Shown here: positions 1 through 7,841 of the stretch, piece by piece
Layout of the letters: every line of letters begins with the position of its first letter
Position numbering within the stretch: position 1 is the stretch's first letter
Source of the DNA: Treponema sp.
Lineage (GTDB): Bacteria; Spirochaetota; Spirochaetia; Treponematales; Breznakiellaceae
Direction: 5' to 3'
Assembly: GCA_031266635.1 (NCBI GenBank)
Contig: JAISAN010000262.1
Location: 1-11,205 of the forward strand
DNA: 11,205 nucleotides
Program-made: the position numbers and the translations under genes
The notes under the pieces: model-generated
What the model was told of the DNA's origin: nothing
The model's database searches: none
The model's input: the letters and a program-made list of their open reading frames with translations, nothing else

Positions 1-1358
1 CCGAAATAATCCCGCTGGGCCTGGAGCAGGTTCGCCGGGAGCCGTTCGCTCCGGTAGCCGTCGAAATAGGCCAGGGCGCTGGTCAGGGCCGGGGCGGGAA
101 TACCGTTCTGCACCGCCGCCGCGACAACCCGCCGCCAGGAGGCCTGGGATTCCTCGATGATTTTGGTAAAGAAGGGGTCCAGGAGCAGATTTTCCAGATC
201 CGGCTTTTTGTCAAAGGCCTCTTTTATTTTCCCCAAAAACACCGAGCGGATGATACAGCCGCCCCGCCACATGAGGGCAATACCCCCGTAGTTCAGGTTC
301 CACTTGTAGTCCCGGGCCGCTTCCCGCATCAACAGGTAACCCTGGGCGTAGGAAACCACCTTGGCGGCATAAAGGGCCTTTTCCAGATCGTCAATAAAGG
401 CTTTTTTGTCCGCCGGGGCGGTAATTTGGGGACCCGCAAAAACTTTCGCGGCCCGGACCCGCTCGTTCTTGGCGGCGGAAAGACAGCGGCTGAATACCGC
501 CTCGCCGATAAGGGTCAGGGGCACCCCGAAGTCCAGAGCCGCAATGCCGGTCCATTTGCCCGTCCCCTTCTGCCCCGCGGTATCGAGGATCTTTTCCGCC
601 AGCGGCTGGCCGTCGGCGTCCTTGAAGCCCAGAATATCACGGGTAATCTCAACCAGATAACTGTTCAGGTTTCCCCGGTTCCACTGGTCAAAGACATCCC
701 GCATTTCCCCGTAATTCAGGCCCAACAGGTTTTTCAAAAGGTCGTAGGTTTCGCAGATAAGCTGCATGTCCCCGTATTCAATGCCGTTGTGAACCATTTT
801 GACAAAATGGCCGGCCCCGTTTTCCCCTACCCAGTCGCAGCAGGGCAGCCCCCCTTCCACTTTGGCGGAAATCCCCTGGAGGATGGGCTTTACCAGGGGC
901 CAGGCCGCCGGGGAACCGCCGGGCATGATGGAAGGACCGGTCAGGGCTCCCTCCTCGCCCCCGGAAACCCCGGTGCCGATGTACAAAAGCCCCCGGGATT
1001 CCACCAGGGCAGTCCGGCGGATCGTATCCTGGTAGTTGGAATTTCCCCCGTCAATGATAATATCGCCCTTTTCAAAAACCTCCAGAAGCTGGCCGATGGT
1101 TTCGTCCACCGCGGTTCCGGCTTTGACCATGATCATGGCCTTCCGGGGCCGTTCCAGGGCCGCCGCCAGTTCCGCAAGACTGTGGCAACCACTTATCTTT
1201 TTACCGGCGCCCCGGCCCTGAACAAAAGCATCGACTTTAGCGACCGTCCGGTTATAGACCGCGACGGAAAACCCCTTGCTTTCCATGTTAAGAACCAGAT
1301 TTTCACCCATCACCGCCAGGCCAATGAGGCCTATATTGGCTTTTTGATTAGTTTCCAT
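1..1358 (-). CDS. gnd: 6-phosphogluconate dehydrogenase, decarboxylating (C-terminus cut by window edge)
   Basis: This cytosolic enzyme oxidatively decarboxylates 6-phosphogluconate to ribulose 5-phosphate, making NADPH (or NADH) in the oxidative pentose-phosphate pathway. The minus-strand frame is open from an ATG at 1358 to the left edge, giving 452 codons. The family is usually about 470-485 residues, so roughly 20-30 residues are missing. Residues 8-21 form the Rossmann nucleotide-binding turn (NIGLIGLAVMGENL). IIDGGNSNYQDT lies near residues 101-112, and SGGEEGALTGPSIMPGG near 132-148. The catalytic region GAGHFVKMVHNGIEYGDMQ holds the expected Lys187 and Glu194. The family signature appears as DTAGQKGTGKWT. 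The C-terminal part ends in FDGYRSERLPANLLQAQRDYFG, typical of the family tail. AAGGGG at 1365-1370 lies 6 nt before the ATG and supports the start. The gene is divergent from the downstream chemoreceptor pair. Family assignment is very secure. Cofactor preference cannot be read with certainty. Confidence 0.97.
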   Translation of the reverse strand, partial: METNQKANIGLIGLAVMGENLVLNMESKGFSVAVYNRTVAKVDAFVQGRGAGKKISGCHSLAELAAALERPRKAMIMVKAGTAVDETIGQLLEVFEKGDIIIDGGNSNYQDTIRRTALVESRGLLYIGTGVSGGEEGALTGPSIMPGGSPAAWPLVKPILQGISAKVEGGLPCCDWVGENGAGHFVKMVHNGIEYGDMQLICETYDLLKNLLGLNYGEMRDVFDQWNRGNLNSYLVEITRDILGFKDADGQPLAEKILDTAGQKGTGKWTGIAALDFGVPLTLIGEAVFSRCLSAAKNERVRAAKVFAGPQITAPADKKAFIDDLEKALYAAKVVSYAQGYLLMREAARDYKWNLNYGGIALMWRGGCIIRSVFLGKIKEAFDKKPDLENLLLDPFFTKIIEESQASWRRVVAAAVQNGIPAPALTSALAYFDGYRSERLPANLLQAQRDYF

Positions 1359-1425
1359 AAAAAACCCCTTATTTTATGAATCGCGCCGTCCGAAAACCGT
1401 TAGGTTCTGAACAGCACGCAATGAT

Positions 1426-1453
1426 TGTATATTCAGTATAGCTTATGTGTTAA
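1426..1453 (-). promoter_or_regulatory. candidate sigma70-type promoter for gnd
   Basis: Read on the minus strand, TTAACA (1453-1448) is followed after 16 nt by TATACA (1431-1426), about 70 nt upstream of the gnd start. An overlapping alternative -10, TATACT, lies slightly further upstream. This is a by-eye match in an AT-rich stretch, so it is a candidate only. Confidence 0.35.
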
Positions 1454-1511
1454 ATAAAAGAAACTGCCCGGACGGTGAGGTTCTTTGGTTTCATCAGGTT
1501 TACCCGTATTA

Positions 1512-1540
1512 TTGCTTTTTTTTACCAATTCTGTTATATT
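1512..1540 (+). promoter_or_regulatory. candidate sigma70-type promoter for the first chemoreceptor gene
   Basis: TTGCTT (1512-1517) and TATATT (1535-1540) are separated by exactly 17 nt, about 140 nt upstream of the chemoreceptor ATG. That would give a long leader containing the hairpin at 1620-1646. I looked for a flagellar sigma28-type site (TAAA, 15 nt, GCCGATAA) and saw none here. The call rests on two hexamers and is tentative. Confidence 0.4.
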
Positions 1541-1619
1541 TAGAAGCGATTTCAAAATGATTGATTGTTTATATAGGCAAATGCCGGAACATGCAATTTT
1601 TGATAGTAAAAATGAAATA

Positions 1620-1646
1620 GCCGGGCCTGTTTAGGCTGAAACCGGC
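1620..1646 (+). other. nested stem-loop in the leader of the first chemoreceptor gene
   Basis: An outer stem GCCGG (1620-1624) pairs with CCGGC (1642-1646). Inside it, GCCT (1625-1628) pairs with AGGC (1633-1636) around a GTTT loop, leaving TGAAA unpaired on one side. It ends about 16 nt before the ribosome-binding site. There is no T-run after it, so it is not an intrinsic terminator. A role in mRNA stability or translation is possible but unsupported. Confidence 0.3.
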
Positions 1647-1678
1647 AACGGAGATGCGGCGGAAGGAGAGGGGTTGAT

Positions 1679-3847
1679 ATGAAGCTGAGAATCAGGTTAA
1701 CCATTATTATTATTAGTATGACTGTCGTGATGATTGGGGCAGTTTCGGTTATTTTATTGTCCCGGGCGAAATCTCTGCAGATTGAGGCGGCGGAAACAAT
1801 TCTGGAAAATATGACCGGGCTTCACGCACTGGAAATCCGGGGCGAGTATGAGATGTATCTCAATACCATCAACGCCCTGGCCCAGATTATGAACAGTTAT
1901 GAATCGCTGGATCCCGCGGTGCGGCGTATCTGGTATACCGAAATGATTCAATCGCTTATGGAATCCAATACCAACTTTGAAGCGCTGTATACGGTATGGC
2001 AGCCGGGGCTTATCGACGGCAGGGATGCGGAACTGGCCAATACCCGCGGAACCGACTCAAGCGGCAACTTTATCACCTGGGTTTCCCGCGAAACAGGTCC
2101 ACTGGAAATCCGGGCCTATACGGACTGGCGGAACGCCTTGCTGGAGGTTAAGGAGGTCCCCGTTATCGGCACCCCCCATCCCCAGAATATAGCCGGTGAG
2201 GATACTTTTGTTGTTAATATTACCGTTCCCATTATTCCCGATAAAAGTACCAGAATTGTCGGCCTTATTGGGGTCAATATTGACCTCTTCTCTTCCCAGG
2301 AAATCGTGGCGGAGCTGAAACCGTACAACACCGGCCGGGCGCTGCTGATGAGTTCCGACGGTACGGTGGCGGCCCATTACGACCCGGCGAAGCGGGGAAT
2401 CAGCGCGGAGGAAGCCACTCTGGCCATTGTGGGCCGTGAAGGGGTCAACATGATGATGGAATCCCTCAAAACAGGACGGCCCAAGGTATTCTCCAATAAT
2501 AACCGGATCTGCGACATTTATCCCTTTTATATAGGAACTTCCACCGCCCCCTGGGCATTGATGTCCTCGGTTGAGGAGTCAACCGTCCTGGTCAACGTGA
2601 AGACCTTGACCCGTTTTACCATCCTCATTGTTTCTATCGCCGTGGTTATCGCCGCCATTATCGTGTATTTTATTTCCCTAAGTATCACCAGGCCCATCAT
2701 CAACGTTGCCCTTACCCTCAAGGACATATCTGAAGGAGAGGGTGATTTAACCAAGTCTATTAACCATAACTCCCGTGATGAAATCGGCGACCTGGCCCGT
2801 TACTTCAACCAGACGCTGGAAAAAATCAAGAACCTTGTTATCACTATCAAAAAACAAGCCACGGCCCTTTTTGACATTGGCAACGGACTGGCTTCCAATA
2901 TGTCCGAAACCGCCGCGGCTATCAACGAGATCACCGCCAATATTCAAAGTGTCAAAGGCCGGGTAATCAACCAGTCCGCTTCGGTAACGGAGACTAACGC
3001 CACTATGGAGCAGATTACCGTCAATATCAACAAGCTGAACGAACATATCGAAAACCAGACCATCAGCGTTTCCCAGTCTTCATCGGCCATTGAAGAAATG
3101 CTGGCCAATATCCAGTCCGTTACCAAAACGCTGGTTAAAAACGCCAATAACGTGAAAGATCTGGCTGGCGCTTCGGAAATAGGCCGGACGGGCCTGCAGG
3201 AAGTGGCCGCCGACATTCAGGAAATTGCCCGGGAGTCCGAAGGCCTTCTGGAGATAAACGCCGTGATGGAAAATATCGCCAGCCAGACCAATCTCCTGTC
3301 CATGAACGCCGCCATTGAGGCGGCCCACGCCGGTGAAGCGGGCAAGGGCTTTGCCGTGGTGGCTGATGAAATCCGTAAGCTCGCCGAGTCCAGCGGGGAA
3401 CAGTCCAAAACCATTTCTACTGTTCTCAAGAAGATCAAGAGTTCTATCGACAAGATCACCAAATCTACCGATGAGGTACTGAATAAGTTCGAGGCCATTG
3501 ATTTGGGAGTTAAAACCGTTTCGGATCAGGAAGAAAACATCAGAAACGCTATGGAAGAACAAAGTACCGGGAGCCAGCAGATTCTGGAAGCCATTGGCCG
3601 GCTCAATGAAATTACCCAGATGGTCAAGGGCGGTTCTGTTGAGATGCTTGAAGGAAGCAAGGAAGTTATCCAGGAAGGTAAAAACCTCGAAATGGTAACC
3701 CAGGAGATCACCAACGGAATGAACGAGATGGCCACCGGGGCGGATCAGATCAATATCGCCGTTAACCAGGTGAATGCTATCAGCGGGGAAAACAAGCAGA
3801 ATATTGATATTCTGGTGCAGGAAGTCTCGCGGTTCCGGGTTGAATAG
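1679..3847 (+). CDS. methyl-accepting chemotaxis protein with dCache-like sensor domain (first of a tandem pair)
   Basis: This is an inner-membrane chemoreceptor of 722 residues. It should bind a small ligand in the periplasm and control CheA/CheW and thus flagellar motor switching. TM1 is about residues 7-28. A periplasmic segment of about 280 residues follows, looking like a double Cache domain: GLIGVNIDLF is typical of the end of the first Cache fold, and ALLMSSDGTVAAHYDP of the second. TM2 is about 313-336. A HAMP linker with DISEGEGDLTK and DEIGDLARYFN comes next, then the coiled-coil signalling domain with its hairpin tip beginning QTNLLSMNAAIEAA (Asn538). The C-terminus ends SRFRVE, with no NWETF-like CheR-docking pentapeptide. 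The ATG is preceded by AAGGAG about 10 nt upstream. A second receptor with a very similar cytoplasmic half follows 225 nt downstream. I see no clear R-x-W-[YF] amino-acid-binding motif in the sensor, so the ligand is unknown. Confidence 0.97.
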   Translation: MKLRIRLTIIIISMTVVMIGAVSVILLSRAKSLQIEAAETILENMTGLHALEIRGEYEMYLNTINALAQIMNSYESLDPAVRRIWYTEMIQSLMESNTNFEALYTVWQPGLIDGRDAELANTRGTDSSGNFITWVSRETGPLEIRAYTDWRNALLEVKEVPVIGTPHPQNIAGEDTFVVNITVPIIPDKSTRIVGLIGVNIDLFSSQEIVAELKPYNTGRALLMSSDGTVAAHYDPAKRGISAEEATLAIVGREGVNMMMESLKTGRPKVFSNNNRICDIYPFYIGTSTAPWALMSSVEESTVLVNVKTLTRFTILIVSIAVVIAAIIVYFISLSITRPIINVALTLKDISEGEGDLTKSINHNSRDEIGDLARYFNQTLEKIKNLVITIKKQATALFDIGNGLASNMSETAAAINEITANIQSVKGRVINQSASVTETNATMEQITVNINKLNEHIENQTISVSQSSSAIEEMLANIQSVTKTLVKNANNVKDLAGASEIGRTGLQEVAADIQEIARESEGLLEINAVMENIASQTNLLSMNAAIEAAHAGEAGKGFAVVADEIRKLAESSGEQSKTISTVLKKIKSSIDKITKSTDEVLNKFEAIDLGVKTVSDQEENIRNAMEEQSTGSQQILEAIGRLNEITQMVKGGSVEMLEGSKEVIQEGKNLEMVTQEITNGMNEMATGADQINIAVNQVNAISGENKQNIDILVQEVSRFRVE

Positions 3848-3875
3848 AGTTGTTCAGATAAAAAAATAATCCAAT

Positions 3876-3909
3876 CCGCCGCGGAACAGGCACGGGCCGC
3901 GGTGGGCGG
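3876..3909 (+). other. GC-rich imperfect inverted repeat after the first chemoreceptor gene
   Basis: CCGCCGCGG (3876-3884) can pair with CCGCGGTGGGCGG (3897-3909) as an outer 5-bp and inner 4-bp stem with a 4-nt bulge. It begins 28 nt after the receptor stop codon. It could slow or partly stop transcription, but no T-tract follows, so I do not call it an intrinsic terminator. Confidence 0.25.
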
Positions 3910-3943
3910 GGTATTGGGCCAGACGGCGTATAAAACAAAAGTT

Positions 3944-3972
3944 TTGAAATAGCCTTATATAATTTTAAATAT
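3944..3972 (+). promoter_or_regulatory. AT-rich candidate promoter region for the second chemoreceptor gene
   Basis: A perfect TATAAT lies at 3958-3963, but no good -35 hexamer sits 16-18 nt upstream of it. A good -35-like TTGAAA (3944-3949) has only a weak -10 (TAAATA) at the right distance. The AT-rich stretch about 100 nt before the start codon is a plausible promoter location, but the exact elements are undecided. The gene could also be read through from the first receptor. Confidence 0.25.
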
Positions 3973-4060
3973 CATCCCTTCTCATCCTGAACGGAAACAG
4001 TAGAATTGAAGTATCCGGCATATTCAAATGTCCGGGGTATTTTCTTGAGCCTGTTCCGGG

Positions 4061-4067
4061 AAGGAGG
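4061..4067 (+). promoter_or_regulatory. ribosome-binding site that fixes the second chemoreceptor start
   Basis: AAGGAGG lies 5 nt before a GTG at 4073 but only 2 nt before the in-frame TTG at 4070. The spacing favours the GTG. The resulting protein begins MKLKFKM, parallel to MKLRIRL in the first receptor. Confidence 0.75.
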
Positions 4068-4072
4068 ACTTG

Positions 4073-6262
4073 GTGAAACTCAAATTCAAGATGACTATTA
4101 TCATTGCCGCTATGATGCTGGTGATGATCGCCTCTATATCAATTATCCTGTTAACCCAGGCCGGAAAGCTGCAAAAAGCCGCGGCGTATGATAATCTGAA
4201 AAATCTTACCGGGCTCCATGCCAAAGATTTGCAGGCCCGGTATCAACGTTATTGTAACGCCATAACCTATGTATCGCAGATAATGGACGAATACGCATTG
4301 ACAAAGCCGGAGGAGCGGCGTTTCCGGTACAACGAAATTCTCCATTCGATCCTTGAGGAAAATTCTCAATTTGTCGGACTTTTTACCGTATGGAAACCCG
4401 GCATATTCGACGGTATGGATGCGTTATATGCCAATACTCCGGGTACTGATGAAACCGGCGCTTTTATCACCTGGTATTATAAGGAAACTCCAACAAGTCC
4501 CATAGAACTGCGGTATTATCCGTATTACCAGGATATATTGGCGGCATTGAACGACAATACCCAGGCACAAAAATCTGTGATAAATGATCCTGAATTCTGG
4601 TCCCTGGGGGGCCAAAAGGTACTGGTAGTGAGCGTTTACACGCCGATCGTTTTGGACAATGATGACCAGGTAGTGGGAGTAGTAGGCATTAATATCGCCC
4701 TTGATTATTCCCAAAGGATAATAGAGAAAATAAGGCCCTATGATGTTGGGCATGCCGCCCTCTACGCCAGCAACGGGACTATTGTGAGCCATATAGAACC
4801 TGAACATATCGGTGAAAAATTCTATCCCCTTATAGAGCAGGAATTCAGCGCCGAAGGAGTCAAAACCGTCGAAGATTCCATGTTATCGGGAACGCCGGTC
4901 TTAATGAGCAACGACAATGATATTGTTCAAACCTTTCCCTTTAGTTTCGGGGATACCGGCGTTAACTGGACCATTCTCTGCACCGTACCGGTACAGACGG
5001 TAATGTCGGCAGTTACAACTCTGTCCCACTTTACCATCATCCTGGCAATTATCGCCCTGGCGATAGCCATAGTGGTTATTTTTTTCATCGCCAACAGTAT
5101 CGTCAAACCGATTTCCAAGGTATCCCATACCCTCAAAGATATTTCCGAAGGAGAGGGGGATCTGACTAAAGTTATCGACTATAATTCCAAGGACGAACTC
5201 GGCGACTTGGCCCACTACTTCAATATGACGCTGGAAAAAATTAAAAAACTTGTGATTACCATTAAACAACAGGCGGTAGCCCTCTTCAATACCGGTACTG
5301 AATTATCGTCCACTATGACGCAAACTGCGGCGGCGGTTACCGAAATAAACACCAATATCCAGAACATCAAGGGCCGGGTAATCAACCAGTCTTCTTCCGT
5401 TACAGAGACCAGCGCCACTATGGAACAGATTACCATCAATATCGACAAGCTGAACGAACACATTGACACCCAGAGTTCCAGTGTATCCCAATCATCGTCG
5501 GCTATTGAAGAAATGCTGGCCAATATCCAGTCCGTTACCAAAACCCTGGTTAAAAACGCCAATAACGTGAAAGATCTATCCACCGCTTCGGAAATTGGCC
5601 GGACGGGCCTGCAGAAAGTGGCCGCCGACATTCAGGGAATTGCCCAGGAGTCCGAAGGCCTTCTGGAGATAAACGCCGTGATGGAAAATATCGCCAGCCA
5701 GACCAACCTCCTGTCCATGAACGCCGCCATTGAGGCCGCCCATGCCGGTGAAGCGGGCAGGGGATTTGCCGTGGTGGCTGATGAAATCCGCAAACTCGCC
5801 GAGTCCAGCGGGGAACAGTCCAAAACCATTTCTATTGTTCTCAACAAGATTAAAGATTCCATTGACAATATCACCAATTCTACCGGCGAAGTGTTGAATA
5901 AGTTCGCGGCCATTGATTTGGGGGTCAAAACCGTTTCGGATCAGGAAGAAAACATCAGAAACGCTATGGAAGAACAAAGTACCGGGAGCCAGCAGATTCT
6001 GGAAGCCATTAGCCAGCTTAATCAAATTACCCAGATGGTCAAGGGCGGTTCTGTTGAAATGCTTGAAGGAAGCAAGGAGGTTATCCACGAAAGCAAGAAT
6101 CTGGACTCCGTTACCCAGGACATTGCCAACGGAATGAACGAGATGGCCGCGGGAGCAAGCGAGATCAACACCGCGGTAAATCAGGTGAATATCATCAGTG
6201 GGGAGAACAAGGAAAATATTGAACTGTTGGTGCAGGAAGTTTCAAAATTCAAGGTTGAGTAA
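4073..6262 (+). CDS. methyl-accepting chemotaxis protein with dCache-like sensor domain (second of a tandem pair)
   Basis: This inner-membrane chemoreceptor has 729 residues from the GTG at 4073. A longer reading from TTG at 4070 puts the start too close to the ribosome-binding site. TM1 is about residues 7-28 and TM2 about 320-343. Between them is a periplasmic double-Cache-like domain with VVGVVGINIALDYS near the end of the first fold and ALYASNGTIVSHIEPEHIG in the second. HAMP (DISEGEGDLTK, DELGDLAHYFN) and the long signalling coiled coil follow. The hairpin tip begins QTNLLSMNAAIEAA, with its Asn at 545. No C-terminal CheR-tethering pentapeptide is present; the protein ends SKFKVE. The sensor differs much more from the first receptor than the cytoplasmic half does, so the two probably detect different ligands through the same CheA/CheW array. 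No amino-acid-type R-x-W-[YF] motif is obvious, so the ligand is unknown. An FGGY kinase gene follows after 85 nt and may be co-transcribed. Confidence 0.96.
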   Translation: MKLKFKMTIIIAAMMLVMIASISIILLTQAGKLQKAAAYDNLKNLTGLHAKDLQARYQRYCNAITYVSQIMDEYALTKPEERRFRYNEILHSILEENSQFVGLFTVWKPGIFDGMDALYANTPGTDETGAFITWYYKETPTSPIELRYYPYYQDILAALNDNTQAQKSVINDPEFWSLGGQKVLVVSVYTPIVLDNDDQVVGVVGINIALDYSQRIIEKIRPYDVGHAALYASNGTIVSHIEPEHIGEKFYPLIEQEFSAEGVKTVEDSMLSGTPVLMSNDNDIVQTFPFSFGDTGVNWTILCTVPVQTVMSAVTTLSHFTIILAIIALAIAIVVIFFIANSIVKPISKVSHTLKDISEGEGDLTKVIDYNSKDELGDLAHYFNMTLEKIKKLVITIKQQAVALFNTGTELSSTMTQTAAAVTEINTNIQNIKGRVINQSSSVTETSATMEQITINIDKLNEHIDTQSSSVSQSSSAIEEMLANIQSVTKTLVKNANNVKDLSTASEIGRTGLQKVAADIQGIAQESEGLLEINAVMENIASQTNLLSMNAAIEAAHAGEAGRGFAVVADEIRKLAESSGEQSKTISIVLNKIKDSIDNITNSTGEVLNKFAAIDLGVKTVSDQEENIRNAMEEQSTGSQQILEAISQLNQITQMVKGGSVEMLEGSKEVIHESKNLDSVTQDIANGMNEMAAGASEINTAVNQVNIISGENKENIELLVQEVSKFKVE

Positions 6263-6347
6263 CAGCAGCCTATTTCTCTCCTTACCGGTTCCCGCAGGGC
6301 TTTCCGGCGGAACGATTCATCGGGTAGAATAGGGGCGGAGGTTTCCT

Positions 6348-7790
6348 TTGCTGCTGGTTGTTGATATTGGAACATCAGCCTTCAAGTCCGCCCTGTTCAG
6401 CTTTGGGGGAGAACAACTGTCCACCGCCGCCGTAGTTCTATCCTTCACTTCGCACGGAGGACGCCACGAGGCGGAACCGGATCAGTGGCTCCGGGCCTTT
6501 GGGGAATGTTGCCGCCGGCTGGGACCTTTGGGAGATGTGGCGGCCCTGGTGATTAGCGGAAACGGCCCGAGCCTTGTGCCGGTAACGGGGGAGCCTGCCG
6601 GCAGGGCCGGGGCCCTCCGGCTAAAGGCCGCTCCCGCCCGGCTCTGGCTTGACCGGCAGGCTGTGGAAGAAGCTGCCGCGGTCTCCGCCCTGATGGGGGA
6701 TTTTGTGGACCCCGGCTTTTTCCTCCCCAAGGCCCTGGGCATAAAAAACCGGGAGCCGGAACTTTACGAAAAAATACGTGTTTTCCTCTCCTGTCCCGAA
6801 TATCTCGCCTGCGCCCTTACCGGGGAAGCGCGGACGGTTTTTCCCGCCGAAGGTTTTGATCGCTGGTACTGGAACGGGGATGTGCTGGAAAAATTGGGAC
6901 TTGACCGGGGGAAATTTCCCCCCTTTATAAAACCCGGAGACACCATCGGCCCCCTGCTCCCCGCGGCGGCGAATTTTCTGGGAGTTCCAAAGTCAGTTCC
7001 GGTTATCGCCGGGGGGCCTGATTTTTTTGCGGCAATCCTCGGATCAGGCGCGGTGCGTCCCGGCGACGCCTGCGACCGCTCAGGGAGTTCAGAGGGGATC
7101 AACGTCTGTACAACAGAACGGATTGCCGAACCGCGGCTTATGTCATACGGCCACCCGGTACAGCCCTGGTGGAACCTGTCGGGGATCATCTCCACTACCG
7201 GGAAAGCCATTGACCGGGTGATGGCGCTCCTGGGGATTGCGGCGGGGGCCTATGGGGAATTTTTTGCCCTGGCGGAACACGCTGTTCCGGGAGCCGGGGG
7301 GCTTCTTTTTCTTCCCTATCTGGCAGGCGAGCGGGCGCCCATCTGGGACCCTAAAGCCCGGGGAGTTTTCTCGGGGCTGGGGCTTGATACGGGCCGCGCC
7401 GAACTGGCCCGGGCCGCGGCGGAGGGAATCTGTTTTGCCATTCAGGATGTGATTGCCGTAATGGAAGCGGCGGAAGCGCCGGTGCGGAATCTCCGGGTAA
7501 GCGGCGGCCCCGCGGCAAGCGGTTTCCTTAACCAGCTCAAGGCGGATATATCGGGCCGCGAGACTTTGTCGCCTGAGATACAGGACGCGGAACTTTTGGG
7601 CAACGCCTGTACCGGCGCCGCGGCTTTGGGCAAATACGGCTCCGCCGGAGAAGCCGCCGCCGCCCTGGTAAAGATACGACAGGTTTATCATCCCGATAAA
7701 AAAAAGACCGGCCTTTACGAGGAGCTCTTTATCCGGTATAGGGAGCTGTACGTTTCGTTAAAAGGGCAGTTTTCCCGATTTTCACCGTAA
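6348..7790 (+). CDS. FGGY-family carbohydrate kinase (xylulokinase-like, substrate unknown)
   Basis: This cytosolic kinase transfers phosphate from ATP to a sugar or polyol. At 480 residues it has the usual FGGY length. The first FGGY domain opens with VVDIGTSAFKSALF, where Asp6 lies in the phosphate-binding turn. AGGPDFFAAILGSG carries the expected catalytic Asp225. The second domain shows LPYLAGERAPIWDPKARG (about 322-339), FSGLGLDTGRAELARAAAEG, the nucleotide-binding VSGGPAASGFLNQLKADISG (about 384-403) and AELLGNACTGAAALG. The place where D-xylulokinases carry SGQMHG reads SGNGPSLV here (residues 70-77). I therefore do not assign xylB, although the C-terminal half resembles xylulokinases. 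The start is TTG at 6348 with GGAGG 6 nt upstream; starting there keeps the DIGTS motif at the very N-terminus, as the family requires. The 85-nt gap to the chemoreceptor allows co-transcription. The gene is rich in GC and in Ala, Gly and Pro codons compared with the receptors. Confidence 0.93.
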   Translation: MLLVVDIGTSAFKSALFSFGGEQLSTAAVVLSFTSHGGRHEAEPDQWLRAFGECCRRLGPLGDVAALVISGNGPSLVPVTGEPAGRAGALRLKAAPARLWLDRQAVEEAAAVSALMGDFVDPGFFLPKALGIKNREPELYEKIRVFLSCPEYLACALTGEARTVFPAEGFDRWYWNGDVLEKLGLDRGKFPPFIKPGDTIGPLLPAAANFLGVPKSVPVIAGGPDFFAAILGSGAVRPGDACDRSGSSEGINVCTTERIAEPRLMSYGHPVQPWWNLSGIISTTGKAIDRVMALLGIAAGAYGEFFALAEHAVPGAGGLLFLPYLAGERAPIWDPKARGVFSGLGLDTGRAELARAAAEGICFAIQDVIAVMEAAEAPVRNLRVSGGPAASGFLNQLKADISGRETLSPEIQDAELLGNACTGAAALGKYGSAGEAAAALVKIRQVYHPDKKKTGLYEELFIRYRELYVSLKGQFSRFSP

Positions 7791-7811
7791 GAACCGAAGT
7801 CCCAACGAAAA

Positions 7812-7835
7812 GAAAGCGGACATTTGACCGCTTTC
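7812..7835 (-). terminator. intrinsic terminator candidate for the minus-strand operon
   Basis: An 8-bp perfect stem, GAAAGCGG (7812-7819) with CCGCTTTC (7828-7835), has an 8-nt loop. Read on the minus strand it is followed directly by TTTTCGTT, a short T-rich tail. It lies about 60 nt past the stop codon of the metallo-hydrolase gene. On the plus strand no T-run follows it. Confidence 0.55.
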
Positions 7836-7841
7836 CCAAGA

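Larger units (their letters stand above)
1359..1678. other. divergent intergenic region between gnd and the first chemoreceptor
   Basis: This is 320 bases without a convincing gene. It is more AT-rich than the flanking genes. It carries the gnd ribosome-binding site (1365-1370), a candidate minus-strand promoter near 1426-1453, a candidate plus-strand promoter near 1512-1540, a nested hairpin at 1620-1646, and the purine-rich ribosome-binding site of the chemoreceptor (about 1663-1670). A 7-base inverted pair (CCGTCCG at 1386-1392 and CGGACGG at 1469-1475) flanks the gnd promoter region, but it is too short and too widely spaced to call an operator. No riboswitch consensus was recognised. Confidence 0.6.

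Noticed and set aside
426..1379. A 317-codon plus-strand frame opposite gnd
   Set aside because: It lies wholly antisense to a secure 6-phosphogluconate dehydrogenase gene and its translation shows no recognisable domain; GC-rich codon bias produces such frames.
1386..1475. CCGTCCG and CGGACGG as an operator pair around the gnd promoter
   Set aside because: Seven bases each, 76 bases apart, with no further symmetry; expected by chance in sequence of this composition.
3937..3959. A flagellar sigma28-like promoter before the second chemoreceptor gene
   Set aside because: AAAAGTTT is followed by GCCTTATA after only 7 nt instead of 11, and the second box is a poor match to GCCGATAA.
5576..6088. 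Minus-strand frames of 138-170 codons opposite the chemoreceptors (also 3080-3562 and 5215-5631)
   Set aside because: They are complementary to the conserved signalling domain, and similar frames appear opposite both paralogues because the DNA is nearly the same.
6288..6313. An inverted repeat between the second chemoreceptor and the kinase as a terminator
   Set aside because: The GTTCC/GGAAC stem is short and bulged and no T-tract follows, so it does not argue against co-transcription.
7143..7691. A 182-codon minus-strand frame opposite the FGGY kinase gene
   Set aside because: Antisense shadow of a well-supported gene, without a domain or a ribosome-binding site.
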